DNA from: Nocardia grenadensis NBRC 108939
GTDB lineage: Bacteria; Actinomycetota; Actinomycetes; Mycobacteriales; Mycobacteriaceae
Direction: 5' to 3'
Assembly (NCBI RefSeq): GCF_001613445.1
Contig: NZ_BDCJ01000021.1
Location: forward strand, 38,934 to 102,933
Length of the DNA: 64,000 nucleotides
The notes under the pieces are model-generated. The model did not search any database and was not told where the DNA came from. It saw only the letters and a list, made by a program, of their open reading frames with translations. Position 1 is the first letter of the stretch. Each line of letters starts with the position of its first letter. The position numbers and the translations under genes were made by a program. Below, piece by piece: positions 9,445-18,042 of the stretch.

Positions 9445-9476
9445 GAGAACGCCCGTCCAGCTGGACGGGCGTTCTC
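9445..9476. terminator. bidirectional terminator (32-bp perfect palindrome)
   Basis: Arms gagaacgcccgtccag and its exact reverse complement meet with no spacer, giving a very stable hairpin. It sits between the convergent ends of the 8827 gene (stop 9420) and the DUF4913 gene (stop 9499), so it can terminate transcription from both sides. Confidence 0.85.
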
Positions 9477-9498
9477 GGTATCCGGTGCCGGCGGGTCG

Positions 9499-9930
9499 TC
9501 AGCTCTTGACTTCGCTACCGGCCGGCCGGGCGGGAACCTCGGTCTCCTCGGTGCTGTCGAACGGATCACTGAACATTCCATCGGGTGGAGCCGTCAGCGG
9601 CAGGGGCACCAGCATGTCTTTGTGCCCGTTGCGCACACTGCAATATTTGAACGGGCCCTTCGGGTCGAGGAGTACGGCCATGTGCTGGTCGGCGTGGTCG
9701 AGGAACCATACGCTCATACCGGTGGCGCCGTCCTGCCGCAGATGCTCCCAGGCCCGCCACATCGCGTCCAGGCGCGCGATGGCCTCCGTATGCTTCCACC
9801 ACTCGGGGCACCACACGGTATCGCTGAGATCGCTGACCTGCCGGCGGTAGACGACGCTGAGGTAGTTCTCGACGAACTCCACCACGTTCTTGTAGGTCGG
9901 TATCTGCTGCTCTCGCGAAATCTCGGTCAC
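9499..9930 (-). CDS. DUF4913 family protein, last gene of the secretion operon
   Basis: A 143-residue protein with the DUF4913 pattern VWCPEWWKHTEAIARLDAMW, then WEHLRQDGATGMSVWFLDHAD and GPFKYC. DUF4913 is a small conserved domain common on actinobacterial plasmids and conjugative elements; its function is unknown. The GTG start overlaps the coupling-protein stop (GTGA), so it is probably translated with it. This position suggests a partner of the coupling ATPase, perhaps in substrate recognition, which is inference. Confidence 0.85.
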   Translation of the reverse strand: MTEISREQQIPTYKNVVEFVENYLSVVYRRQVSDLSDTVWCPEWWKHTEAIARLDAMWRAWEHLRQDGATGMSVWFLDHADQHMAVLLDPKGPFKYCSVRNGHKDMLVPLPLTAPPDGMFSDPFDSTEETEVPARPAGSEVKS

Positions 9931-11876
9931 AGCGGTCGAACCTCCTGCCTCTCTCCCGGCCCGTTCTCCGGACCCGGTGGTGTTCCGCCCGGACCGTTAT
10001 CCGGTTCCGTCTGTGCGCCCGCCGGCTTCTTGTCCAAGATCGTCGGCGCGCCCGCCGGGCCGTGGTTCGGCTCCGCGGGTTTCTCCTTGACCAGCGCGGG
10101 GGAACCGATGAGATCGGTGACCAATGTCTTGCGCTGTGGGTCGTGCTGTTCGATGGACTTCTTCACCGCGGACGCGTAATCGCCCTCCCACCAGGGCACC
10201 GTGCGCACCAGCACCGGTGGGGCCCCGGAGGAGAACACGATGGCACGGCCGCGCGGCAGCGTCGCCAGCGCCTGCACGGTGAAGGTCTTGGAGGACCCCA
10301 GCGACCGCGAATAGCTCTTACCGCCCTTGGATTCGGAGACCGAGGCGGAAATGGCGGAGTGCTCGCCGATGGCCTCGGACCGTTCCCGCAGGAAGTTGGT
10401 GTCGTCGACACCGCTGCCGAGCACCTTGATATTGGCTGCCGACCACAGTGCGTTCATTCCGTCGTCACCCCAGCACCGAGCGCCCTGCGCCCAGGACTGC
10501 AGCACGGTCATGACCACGATGCCGCGCGAGCCGAAGTGGCTGTACTGCTTGGGCAGGTCCTTCCACCGGACCACGTTCGCGGCCTCGTCCAGCACCGCCA
10601 GCAGTGGAATCGGCAAGCGTCCGTAGGCCGAACGCGACGCCTTGCGCATGGCCACATCGATCACGGCCTCGGTGAGCGCGCTCACCAGCGGGGCCGCCGA
10701 ACCGCGGCCCTCCAGCGACAGGCTGTAGAGGGTGCCGTTCTTCTCGATGAACTCCAGCTCGTCGAACTGGGCCCGGGCCGGCTCGTGCTTCTCCGGGTCG
10801 TGGGGGGTGACCCACTTGTGCACATTGCGCAGTTTCAGGCAGCGCACCATCTTCTTGGCGGTGCCGAAGATACCGCTGCGGGTCCGCGGGTCGGCGTTGT
10901 ACTGTGCCGCCAGACCGGAGGCGGAGAAATCGTGGCCCGCATCGCGCAGGAACTTGATCGGTTCGATGTTCTGCGGATCGGTCACCCATTCCCAGATCTG
11001 GGTGATCGGCTTCTTCGCGATCGCGGCGGCCAGGAAGAGTCCGGCCAGCAGATCCTCGGCTTCCGGATCGAAGAAGGCGTCGTTGCGGGAATCGGAACCG
11101 CTGTCGCTGTCGGCGAAATGGCCGGCCAGGCGCGCGGCCCGCATCTCACAGCCGTCGCTGTTCGCGTCCACCCAGGCCAGCGGATTCCAGTACCAGGTGG
11201 GGTCTTCGGCGGCCACACCCTGCGGGTCGAAGACGAAGGTGCGGCTGCCCTTGGCCTCGCGGACATCGCGGGTCGCGTCCACCACATCGCGTTTGTTCGA
11301 GGTGGCCAGGACCGGGCCGATGGCGGTGAGAATCGCCGGGATGACCCGTGAGGTCGATTTACCCTGCCGCGGGCCCCAGATGTCCAAATGCAGATCCTCA
11401 TAGGAGCCGTAGAGCATCGTGCCGTCGGCCACGGCGACGCCGATCGGCACCCCGGGTGCGTCGTTGTAGCCGAGCTTGACGCCCATGTTCTGGGCCTTCT
11501 CCCGGACGCCGGCCTCGGTCAGGGCGGCGATGGCGCCGCCGTTGCCCATCACGTCGGCCTTGTCGTCCACCGCGAGGCGCCCCACCAGGCGTCTGGCCGT
11601 GGCCCGGCGCCGGTACAGCACGAAAAGGGCCAGCGCGAGCAGGACGAGCAGCAGGATCACCGTCGTACCGGTGGGCCAGTGCAACTCACCCTTGACCATC
11701 CCGGCGATGATATCGATCGGGTTGACCGGCATGTCCTGCTTCCGCAACGAGAGCATATTGCCCAGATGCAGGGCCACCCAGAGGGTTCCCAGGACGGCGC
11801 CGCCGACGTAGATCGCGATGAGGGTCAGATCGGGCCCGATCGCGGCCGGGTCCTTCACCGGTTTCTTCTTGGCCAT
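9927..11876 (-). CDS. type IV coupling protein (TraD/TraG-like ATPase)
   Basis: A 649-residue inner-membrane ATPase that in conjugation systems delivers DNA or protein substrate to the secretion channel. Two transmembrane helices (about residues 14-36 and 71-88) precede the motor domain. The Walker A is GPRQGKST at about 168-175 and the Walker B is LLAVLDEAAN near 460. The C-terminal about 60 residues are Pro/Glu-rich. The ATG at 11876 has AGGAGG 5 bp upstream; longer in-frame starts overlap the preceding lipoprotein gene and lack coding character. It sits downstream of the VirB4-type and SCO6880 genes, as in other actinobacterial clusters. Confidence 0.9.
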   Translation of the reverse strand: MAKKKPVKDPAAIGPDLTLIAIYVGGAVLGTLWVALHLGNMLSLRKQDMPVNPIDIIAGMVKGELHWPTGTTVILLLVLLALALFVLYRRRATARRLVGRLAVDDKADVMGNGGAIAALTEAGVREKAQNMGVKLGYNDAPGVPIGVAVADGTMLYGSYEDLHLDIWGPRQGKSTSRVIPAILTAIGPVLATSNKRDVVDATRDVREAKGSRTFVFDPQGVAAEDPTWYWNPLAWVDANSDGCEMRAARLAGHFADSDSGSDSRNDAFFDPEAEDLLAGLFLAAAIAKKPITQIWEWVTDPQNIEPIKFLRDAGHDFSASGLAAQYNADPRTRSGIFGTAKKMVRCLKLRNVHKWVTPHDPEKHEPARAQFDELEFIEKNGTLYSLSLEGRGSAAPLVSALTEAVIDVAMRKASRSAYGRLPIPLLAVLDEAANVVRWKDLPKQYSHFGSRGIVVMTVLQSWAQGARCWGDDGMNALWSAANIKVLGSGVDDTNFLRERSEAIGEHSAISASVSESKGGKSYSRSLGSSKTFTVQALATLPRGRAIVFSSGAPPVLVRTVPWWEGDYASAVKKSIEQHDPQRKTLVTDLIGSPALVKEKPAEPNHGPAGAPTILDKKPAGAQTEPDNGPGGTPPGPENGPGERQEVRPL

Positions 11877-11904
11877 TACTGCCTCCTGAATGATGCCTGC
11901 CGGG

Positions 11905-12510
11905 TCACCGGTAGCCGTCCAGACGCCAACCCTGCGGCGTACGAACGACGGTCGCGATGACAGTGGACGGCGCCAGGGGTTCCTCGCGGCCGTCCGGATA
12001 GACGACGGTCTGCTCGATTCCGATCTTGAATTGCTGCACACCGGGATCCGGCCCGGCCGGCGGCCGGTCGCCGGAGGCGAAGGTGAAGGCCTCCACCCGC
12101 GCCCCGGCCGCCGCCCAGTCGCCCCACCGCAGTGAGACTGCCGGCGCGCCGGCGCGGGCGGTCGACGCGTCCAGCACCCGGACCAGACTGGGGCCCAGCC
12201 ATTTCCGCGCGCGTTTCAGCGAGTCACCCGGAACCTCGGTGGCGGGCTCCCACTGATAGATCTCGCGCAGGGCCACCACCGCGACCCCGTCCGGGGTCAC
12301 CGGGTCCGGGGCGGGCACGGCCTCGAGCCGCCGGGGGGTAGAGGTGGCCACGGTGCCACCCGATCCCACGTCCTCGCCACTGCCGCCGCATCCGCTCAGT
12401 ACCGTGATGCCCAGCATCAGCACCACCACCAGTCCCGCACCAGCACTCGTCTTCTCGTTCCAGGCTAACCGCCCGGACCTCGGAAACGGCGCCGATCTGC
12501 GCGTGTTCAC
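11905..12510 (-). CDS. lipoprotein, possible VirB8/TcpC-like component
   Basis: A 201-residue exported lipoprotein. A basic N-terminus of about 25 residues, a hydrophobic stretch and the lipobox LSGC (about residues 38-41) mark signal peptidase II processing. The mature part ends TVVRTPQGWRLDGYR, a terminal strand pattern seen in NTF2-like domains, including VirB8/TcpC proteins. That fold assignment is inference. The GTG start overlaps the stop of the wall hydrolase gene (GTGA). An outer-surface location fits a structural part of the channel. Confidence 0.78.
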   Translation of the reverse strand: MNTRRSAPFPRSGRLAWNEKTSAGAGLVVVLMLGITVLSGCGGSGEDVGSGGTVATSTPRRLEAVPAPDPVTPDGVAVVALREIYQWEPATEVPGDSLKRARKWLGPSLVRVLDASTARAGAPAVSLRWGDWAAAGARVEAFTFASGDRPPAGPDPGVQQFKIGIEQTVVYPDGREEPLAPSTVIATVVRTPQGWRLDGYR

Positions 12511-14183
12511 AGCACCCTCCTCATCCGGGCGTCGCCGGGTACGGCGGTTTGGGCCACCCCACCGGGAGAGTCCGCGGTCAGCGCGGGCGCCGCCTGGATC
12601 ATCTGCCCGTTCCCGCTGTAGATCCCGACCCGCGCGGGTCCGCGCGGGCCGAATTCGCTGAACACCAGATCCCCCGGTTGCGCCTTGGCGACCGGCACCT
12701 CGGTCCCGGACTCCCACTGCTGCTCGGCGGTGCGCGGCAGCGAGACCGCACCGGACGAGGCGGCGAATATCGCCGCCGAGGTCAGGCCCGGCCCGTCGAG
12801 CCCGCCGCCGCTGGGCCCCTGCGGGCCACCGCCGCCCCACACGTAGGGCGTGCCCAGCCATTCGTGCGCGGCCTGGACCACCTGGTCACCGACCGACCCC
12901 TCGGTGTCGGGAGTGAAACGGCCCGCGGCTCCCGGATCGCGGTATTCCGCTTCCATGGCCAGGATATTGGTGACGTAGGGCTGCGTTTCGGAGTAGTGCG
13001 CGGCCACCTGGTTCGGCATACCGCCGGATGCCAGCACCGCGCCCTCGCCCGCGTTGTAGGCGGCCAGCGTCAACGCCACCACATCGCCCTGCACCCGCCC
13101 CTCGCCGAGCCAGCCGGTGATCTTGTGCGCGATCGCGCACATGTACCGGCCCTGCCCGACGATGGCGTCACCGTCGTCCCATACGCTGGCCACCCCGTTA
13201 CCGTCGGCATCGATCACATACGGCTGACCGTCGTCGGGATTGATACTCGCGGCGGTGCCGGGCAGGAACTGCGCGAGCCCCTGCGCGCCCGCGGGCGAGG
13301 TGAGCCCGCGCCGGAAACCGGACTCCTGCCGCCCTTGCGCGGCCAGCAGGGACGGGGTGACCTCGGGGCACAGCGACCCCGCCCGGCGGTACCAGATCTC
13401 CAGTTCCGGCGGCACCTTCCCATTCGCCAATGCCCCACCCGGCGTGCCGAAACCGCGCACACAGGCCGGATCGGTGGAATAGGCACGGGCACCACCCAGA
13501 TCAGGGGTGGGTGCGCCGTCGAGCCAGGGCAGCGGGTCGATCTGCCGGCCGCCCGTGAACCGGCCACCCGGCACGATCTCGAAATGCAGATGGGGCCCGC
13601 TGGATTCACCGGCCGATCCCACCGCACCGATATGCTGGCCGGCGTGCACGGTCTGGCCGACCCGCACCAGCACCCCGCTGTCCCACATATGTCCGTACAC
13701 CGCGGAATACGCGCGCCCGTTGCCCGCGTCGACCGAATCCACGACGATCCAGTTCCCGAAACCGGAGGCCGGTCCCGCGGCCACCACGACTCCGTCGGCC
13801 ACCGAGAAGATCGGGGTGCCGTCCGGCGCGGCCAGGTCGACACCCTTGTGCCCGCCACCGCGCGAACCGAACACATCCGAGACCGAATAGGTGCCGGCGG
13901 CCATCGGCCAACTGCGGCCCAGCGGACCCGCGCCGGCGGCCAGCGAGGGCGTCGCGGTCGCGGTGGGGTTGACGGTGGCACCGTCCGGTATTCCTGTCGC
14001 TGCGGCCGCACGCGGGTCGCCGGGTGGGTACCCGCCCAGCGGCGGCAGCGTCGCCCGGCTCGGGTCGATAACCGATCCGCCCTCACACGGGTCGTCCACG
14101 GCGGGCATCACGATGACGAGGATGACCGTCATCAGACCGAGTACCAGACCGAGGCAGGTCCACAGCACCGATTTCGCGTTCAC
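12507..14183 (-). CDS. M23 / lytic transglycosylase / inactive NlpC-P60 wall hydrolase of the secretion system
   Basis: A 558-residue membrane-anchored protein with one N-terminal helix (about residues 8-27) and three wall domains. An M23 metallopeptidase spans about 95-215, with zinc ligands His112, Asp116 and His200 (HKGVD, HLHFE). A lytic transglycosylase spans about 262-400, with catalytic Glu287 in GRQESGF, then SPAGAQGLAQ and AAYNAGEG. An NlpC/P60 fold spans about 433-558 (GTPYVWGGGG, LPRTAEQQW, QPGDLVF). In the last domain the usual DCSG reads DGPG (463-466) and the usual HVGIY reads RVGIY, so cysteine and histidine of the triad are both gone. The first two domains should locally open peptidoglycan; the third is probably a binding domain. 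Confidence 0.9.
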   Translation of the reverse strand: MNAKSVLWTCLGLVLGLMTVILVIVMPAVDDPCEGGSVIDPSRATLPPLGGYPPGDPRAAAATGIPDGATVNPTATATPSLAAGAGPLGRSWPMAAGTYSVSDVFGSRGGGHKGVDLAAPDGTPIFSVADGVVVAAGPASGFGNWIVVDSVDAGNGRAYSAVYGHMWDSGVLVRVGQTVHAGQHIGAVGSAGESSGPHLHFEIVPGGRFTGGRQIDPLPWLDGAPTPDLGGARAYSTDPACVRGFGTPGGALANGKVPPELEIWYRRAGSLCPEVTPSLLAAQGRQESGFRRGLTSPAGAQGLAQFLPGTAASINPDDGQPYVIDADGNGVASVWDDGDAIVGQGRYMCAIAHKITGWLGEGRVQGDVVALTLAAYNAGEGAVLASGGMPNQVAAHYSETQPYVTNILAMEAEYRDPGAAGRFTPDTEGSVGDQVVQAAHEWLGTPYVWGGGGPQGPSGGGLDGPGLTSAAIFAASSGAVSLPRTAEQQWESGTEVPVAKAQPGDLVFSEFGPRGPARVGIYSGNGQMIQAAPALTADSPGGVAQTAVPGDARMRRVL

Positions 14184-14199
14184 CGCGCTCCCGCGGGGT

Positions 14200-14508
14200 T
14201 CACGTCTCGCGCCGGGTTTCGTTGAGGGTGTCGGCCAGGGCGCGGTTCACCTCCGCGGCCGCCGCCAATTGCTGCTGTAACGCGGCGACCTTGCGGCGCA
14301 GGGCGGCCGCGTCCATCCGCTCCAGGCTCGGTCCCTCCGCCGCGCGCACCCAGTTGCGTACCGAATTGGTGTGTACCCCGATCTGTTCGGCGACCAACCG
14401 GCACGCCTCCGATTCGCTGCGCAGCTTGCCGGTGAGCGCGAGCACCTGTTCCACCGCGGCGGCCCGGACCTCCGGCGAGACCCGGCGATAGGACCGATGC
14501 GGCATCAT
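14200..14508 (-). CDS. IS3 OrfA-like HTH protein embedded in the secretion operon
   Basis: A 102-residue protein matching IS3-family OrfA. The N-terminal helix-turn-helix (YRRVSPEVRAAAVEQVL, IGVHTNSVRNWVR) is followed by a heptad leucine-zipper-like helix (LRRKVAALQQQLAAA). There is no OrfB transposase beside it and no terminal inverted repeats are visible. Its ATG overlaps the stop of the VirB4-type gene (ATGA) and its stop is 16 bp before the wall hydrolase. It therefore behaves as an operon member rather than an inserted element. It may be a domesticated DNA-binding protein, for example a regulator or a DNA-processing factor. Confidence 0.85.
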   Translation of the reverse strand: MMPHRSYRRVSPEVRAAAVEQVLALTGKLRSESEACRLVAEQIGVHTNSVRNWVRAAEGPSLERMDAAALRRKVAALQQQLAAAAEVNRALADTLNETRRET

Positions 14509-16544
14509 GAATTGCTCCCGCCTACCGGATACGTACTGTCCGGCGCCGCGGCCTGCTCGGCCGCATAGCGCCCCGGATAGGAGGTGAATTCCTCGAAACG
14601 CTGGTTGGTGTCGTGGATCCCGCTGAGTTTCTCGGCCGCGGTGAATTCCATATGGAAGGGAATTCCCGGCCGCCGGTCCTCACCGATCTTCAGCAGGAAC
14701 TTGCCGGTGCCCGGTGGCGACGGTCTGACCTGTCCCGGCCTGAGGGCCTCACCGGTCAGCGCCTGTGGCGCCGACCAGCTGGTCACCATCTCCTCTTCGG
14801 CCGCGGTGAACGGCACCGTGCTGTCCAGCCGTTTGATCTCCTCGGCGGGCAGGGCGCCGAAGATCTTGGCGCGGGCCCGTTCCAGGAAACCGAGGGCCTT
14901 GGCGATGGCCGCTTCCGAACCCAACGACTGCAGGTCCTTGATGGTGTGGCTGATCATGATCAGGGCGGTGGCGATACCGCGCTGCAGACGGGTGAGTTCG
15001 TCGACCCGGTCGACCATGAAATCGCCCAGGCCCAGCACCTGCCACAGCTCGTCCATCACGACCTGGAAGTACCGCTGCGGGGCCATCCCCGCGTCGGTGA
15101 GCGTATGCGCTGCCTCCACGGCGGCGAATCCGTCGGCCCAGCAGGCCAGCATGACGGCGGCCTTGAGCTTCTTGTCCCCGTTCGGGATATGGGACACATC
15201 GATGCATACCGCTACCGAATCGGTATCGATCGGTACCGAGGTCTGCCCATTGAACACCGCGCCGAACGGACCCTGGGTGAGGGCCCGCAGCGACCGCCGC
15301 AATCCGCGGATCGCCTCGTGGTACTCGGTGGGGCTGTCGGCACCGGCATCGAGCATCATCTCCTCGCCGCCGGCGACAATGACCTCGAGCAGATTCTCCA
15401 TGATCGGCGGCTGGTCGGGGGTGAATCCGCTGCCCGGCCGGTACAGGATCCGCAGAGCGGTGGAGATCAGTGTCTCCTCGTAATCGCGTACCCGCGCGCC
15501 ACGCACCAGTTCCACCAGCCCGGCGATCAGTGTCACCTGCCGGGCCCGCAGATCCTGCAGCACCTGCACCTGCAACTCGGGATGCTCCCCCAGCCGCGGC
15601 ACGATATCGCCGAGCACGCCGCCCGCCAGCGGGTTGAGTTTGCCGTGGCCGTACCCGAGATCGATCACCTGACCGCCGACCAGTTCCACCAACCGCCGAT
15701 AATCGGGTTTCACATCGGCGAGCACCAGCGGCGTAATGTTCTGCGCGACCCCACCGAGCACGATCCGCCGCACCAGCGACGATTTACCGAAGCCGTTGAG
15801 GCCCAGCACGAACAGGCTCGGCGCGGTGATGAAGCTACCGCGCATGAACCAGTTCATCGGATCGAAGCACACCGGAGCCCCGGTGTGCAGATGGGAACCG
15901 AGCGGTGTACCGATCAGCGGTGCGCCGGCCCCGACCGACCACGGCCACAGCCCCGCGACCTGCGCGGTGGTGGCCCGGTACTCGACCGGGCGGCCCACCA
16001 CGTTCATCCGGCCACCGCCGGCCCCGGCGAACCCGCGGTCGGTCAACTGGGCGGTCTGGCGGTCGAATCCGTCCTGGTATTCCTGTTCGGCGCGCGCGGC
16101 GTAGTTACGGCGGCGGATATCGTCGGTACGGATCCGGAAGGTGGCCCAGGCGGCCCGGATACCCGCGCCTTCCCGGCTCACCTCCTCGAGCCGCGAGCGG
16201 GTGGCCGCGTCGAGCAGCGGCGGGCCCTGTTGCCGGCGCTTCTCGGCCCGCGCCTTCGCCCGGCGGGCCGCCTTGTCGAACTCCGGTGTGCCCATCGCCC
16301 GGTCGGCGGCCGTATCGACCCGGTTGCGGCGGGCCCGTTCCCGGGTGCCCGCCGAGCCGTCACGCCCGGTGCGGGTTCGGCGATCGGCCCGCGAGCGTTC
16401 GGGATCGTGCCCTTCGGCGGCGCCGGATCCGCGCCGGCCGTCCCGGATATGCCGTTCGTCGTCCCGGCCGGACCGCGCCCGGTCGCCGGTGGCGACCCGG
16501 GTTCTGTCGCGCTCCCGTACGGGTGGCTCGTGCTCGCGTGCCAT
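14505..16544 (-). CDS. VirB4/TraC-type secretion ATPase
   Basis: A 679-residue cytoplasmic ATPase that energises type IV secretion. The first about 110 residues are very rich in Arg, Asp and Glu and look disordered. The motor has Walker A GLNGFGKSS at about 248-256, LADVKPDYRRLVELVGG after it, and a Walker B-like FQVVMDELWQVLG, the usual VirB4 form. The family's N-terminal domain appears shortened; the SCO6880 protein encoded just upstream may provide it. It lies 7 bp after the SCO6880 gene and overlaps the HTH gene. Confidence 0.9.
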   Translation of the reverse strand: MAREHEPPVRERDRTRVATGDRARSGRDDERHIRDGRRGSGAAEGHDPERSRADRRTRTGRDGSAGTRERARRNRVDTAADRAMGTPEFDKAARRAKARAEKRRQQGPPLLDAATRSRLEEVSREGAGIRAAWATFRIRTDDIRRRNYAARAEQEYQDGFDRQTAQLTDRGFAGAGGGRMNVVGRPVEYRATTAQVAGLWPWSVGAGAPLIGTPLGSHLHTGAPVCFDPMNWFMRGSFITAPSLFVLGLNGFGKSSLVRRIVLGGVAQNITPLVLADVKPDYRRLVELVGGQVIDLGYGHGKLNPLAGGVLGDIVPRLGEHPELQVQVLQDLRARQVTLIAGLVELVRGARVRDYEETLISTALRILYRPGSGFTPDQPPIMENLLEVIVAGGEEMMLDAGADSPTEYHEAIRGLRRSLRALTQGPFGAVFNGQTSVPIDTDSVAVCIDVSHIPNGDKKLKAAVMLACWADGFAAVEAAHTLTDAGMAPQRYFQVVMDELWQVLGLGDFMVDRVDELTRLQRGIATALIMISHTIKDLQSLGSEAAIAKALGFLERARAKIFGALPAEEIKRLDSTVPFTAAEEEMVTSWSAPQALTGEALRPGQVRPSPPGTGKFLLKIGEDRRPGIPFHMEFTAAEKLSGIHDTNQRFEEFTSYPGRYAAEQAAAPDSTYPVGGSNS

Positions 16545-16551
16545 CAGTCGT

Positions 16552-18042
16552 TCACCCCGCCAATGCTTTGGGAATGGTCGCGTGCTCGGGCAGGATCACC
16601 CCGCAACCGAGCGATGCCGCGAAGGCCGCCGCCTGGTAGCGGTAACAACGGCGGATCTTCAGCCGGGCCTGCGTGGACAGGTCGCGCGTGATCGCCTCGA
16701 TCCGCGGCAGGTCACCGCGATTCGGCTCGGTGATGGTGACCAGGGCGCCGAACCGCGTGACACCGTGACCGCGCGCCTGCTCCTCCCGGGCCTGCTGGGT
16801 CGCGCCGACCCGCAGGGTCGCCGACGCCGACACCACACCCCGTTCGCTCTGCTGGGCGACCAGGGCGTTCTTGAAATCGTCGTCGACGATCTCGGCCGCG
16901 TCCGCCGCCGAATGCGGCCGGTACACAATGGCGATTCGTTTCCGCGGCACCTCCGGATTCGGCGCCAGCAGCCGCTGCAGCACCCGCTCGTCCACCGCGC
17001 CCTCCGGTGCGGTGTCCATTTCCCAGGTCACCGACCGGCCGCCGTCGTGGATGAGGTGATCCCATTTCTCGTCGTGCGAGACCGGCCCGGCATCGGCCCA
17101 GTCCAGGCCGTGGCCCTCGGGCTCGCCCGCGGCCACCTCGAGGTCGGCCTGGGAGGCCGGATCGTAGCTGCGCCGGATGAACGAGATCACCTCGTCGGCC
17201 GACATGGGCTGCGCCCGGACCCCGGCTTCGGCGAGCGCGGCGCAGATACCCGGTAGCCGGCGGCCGATCTCGACCGCTTCCTCCGCCGGATTCTTGCGCC
17301 GCTCGGCGGTGGTCGCCTTGAAGGTGATGGCGACCCGGGGCAGCAGTTGCACCCGCTCCTGCGGCAATTCGGTGGCCAGCTCGTACATCACCTGCTGTGC
17401 CAGATCCGGCGCCTCCGGCCGGGTAATGGTGGAAACCTCGGTGAGCAACCGGTTCCCGGTCTCCGGGACAGTATCGATCACCGGCACCACGGCGACGATA
17501 TCGCTGGTCTGGCCGACCGAGGCGAGGAAGGTTCCCCAGGCCGACACCCACCGGTCGATCACCGGCTGGTCCACCGCCTCATGACCCTGCGGCCACGCCC
17601 GCAGCACCACCGTGTACTGCGCGAACTGCGGCAGGTGGATCATCCCGAAGCTGTAACCGCCGGCGTCGATCCCCTCGTAGAGCTTGGAGGGCGCGAGCAA
17701 CCCCGGCAGCCGGGTGAAACCACCCGGCACCCGGGAGAACCGGCCGCCGCGGTACACGTGCTCACCGCGGTTACGCGAACGCATCCAGTGGAACATCATC
17801 AATCCCGTCTCGTAGCCCGAACGCCCACCGCGCCGCATGACGAGGGGGGCCATGATCACCACACCGACCCCGCCGACGACAGCGCCCCATTGGAAACCGC
17901 CGATCATAGCGGTGAGCAGCGCGGTGATCACCACCACGAAGCCGAGCACGGTCTCTTCCCACCGCAGCCCGAAAAGTCCGGCGCTGCGGGGCTTCTGCCA
18001 CAGACCGTAGGAACGGCGTTCGTAGATTTCGGTGCTCGTCAT
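16552..18042 (-). CDS. SCO6880 family membrane protein (VirB3/VirB4 N-domain-like)
   Basis: A 496-residue protein of the SCO6880 family, a marker of actinobacterial type IV secretion-like clusters. The start (YERRSYGLWQKPRSAGLFGL) is characteristic. Two transmembrane helices follow (about residues 31-49 and 53-70), an arrangement like VirB3/PrgI, then about 420 cytoplasmic residues. The size and position next to a VirB4-type ATPase without a full N-terminal domain suggest it stands in for VirB3 plus the VirB4 N-terminal domain; this is inference. The ATG overlaps the stop of the upstream multi-pass gene by four bases. Confidence 0.9.
   Translation of the reverse strand: MTSTEIYERRSYGLWQKPRSAGLFGLRWEETVLGFVVVITALLTAMIGGFQWGAVVGGVGVVIMAPLVMRRGGRSGYETGLMMFHWMRSRNRGEHVYRGGRFSRVPGGFTRLPGLLAPSKLYEGIDAGGYSFGMIHLPQFAQYTVVLRAWPQGHEAVDQPVIDRWVSAWGTFLASVGQTSDIVAVVPVIDTVPETGNRLLTEVSTITRPEAPDLAQQVMYELATELPQERVQLLPRVAITFKATTAERRKNPAEEAVEIGRRLPGICAALAEAGVRAQPMSADEVISFIRRSYDPASQADLEVAAGEPEGHGLDWADAGPVSHDEKWDHLIHDGGRSVTWEMDTAPEGAVDERVLQRLLAPNPEVPRKRIAIVYRPHSAADAAEIVDDDFKNALVAQQSERGVVSASATLRVGATQQAREEQARGHGVTRFGALVTITEPNRGDLPRIEAITRDLSTQARLKIRRCYRYQAAAFAASLGCGVILPEHATIPKALAG

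Noticed and set aside
12507..12885. Calling the C-terminal domain an active NlpC/P60 peptidase
   Set aside because: The catalytic cysteine and histidine positions are glycine and arginine.
14200..14508. Annotating an IS3 insertion sequence
   Set aside because: Only an OrfA-like gene is present; there is no OrfB and no inverted repeats, and neighbouring genes are intact.
14613..16691. Very long open frame antisense to the VirB4-type gene (and similar ones at 24594-26096 and 40727-43474 on the plus strand)
   Set aside because: High GC removes stops on the opposite strand; the sense frames carry clear protein motifs and the antisense ones do not.
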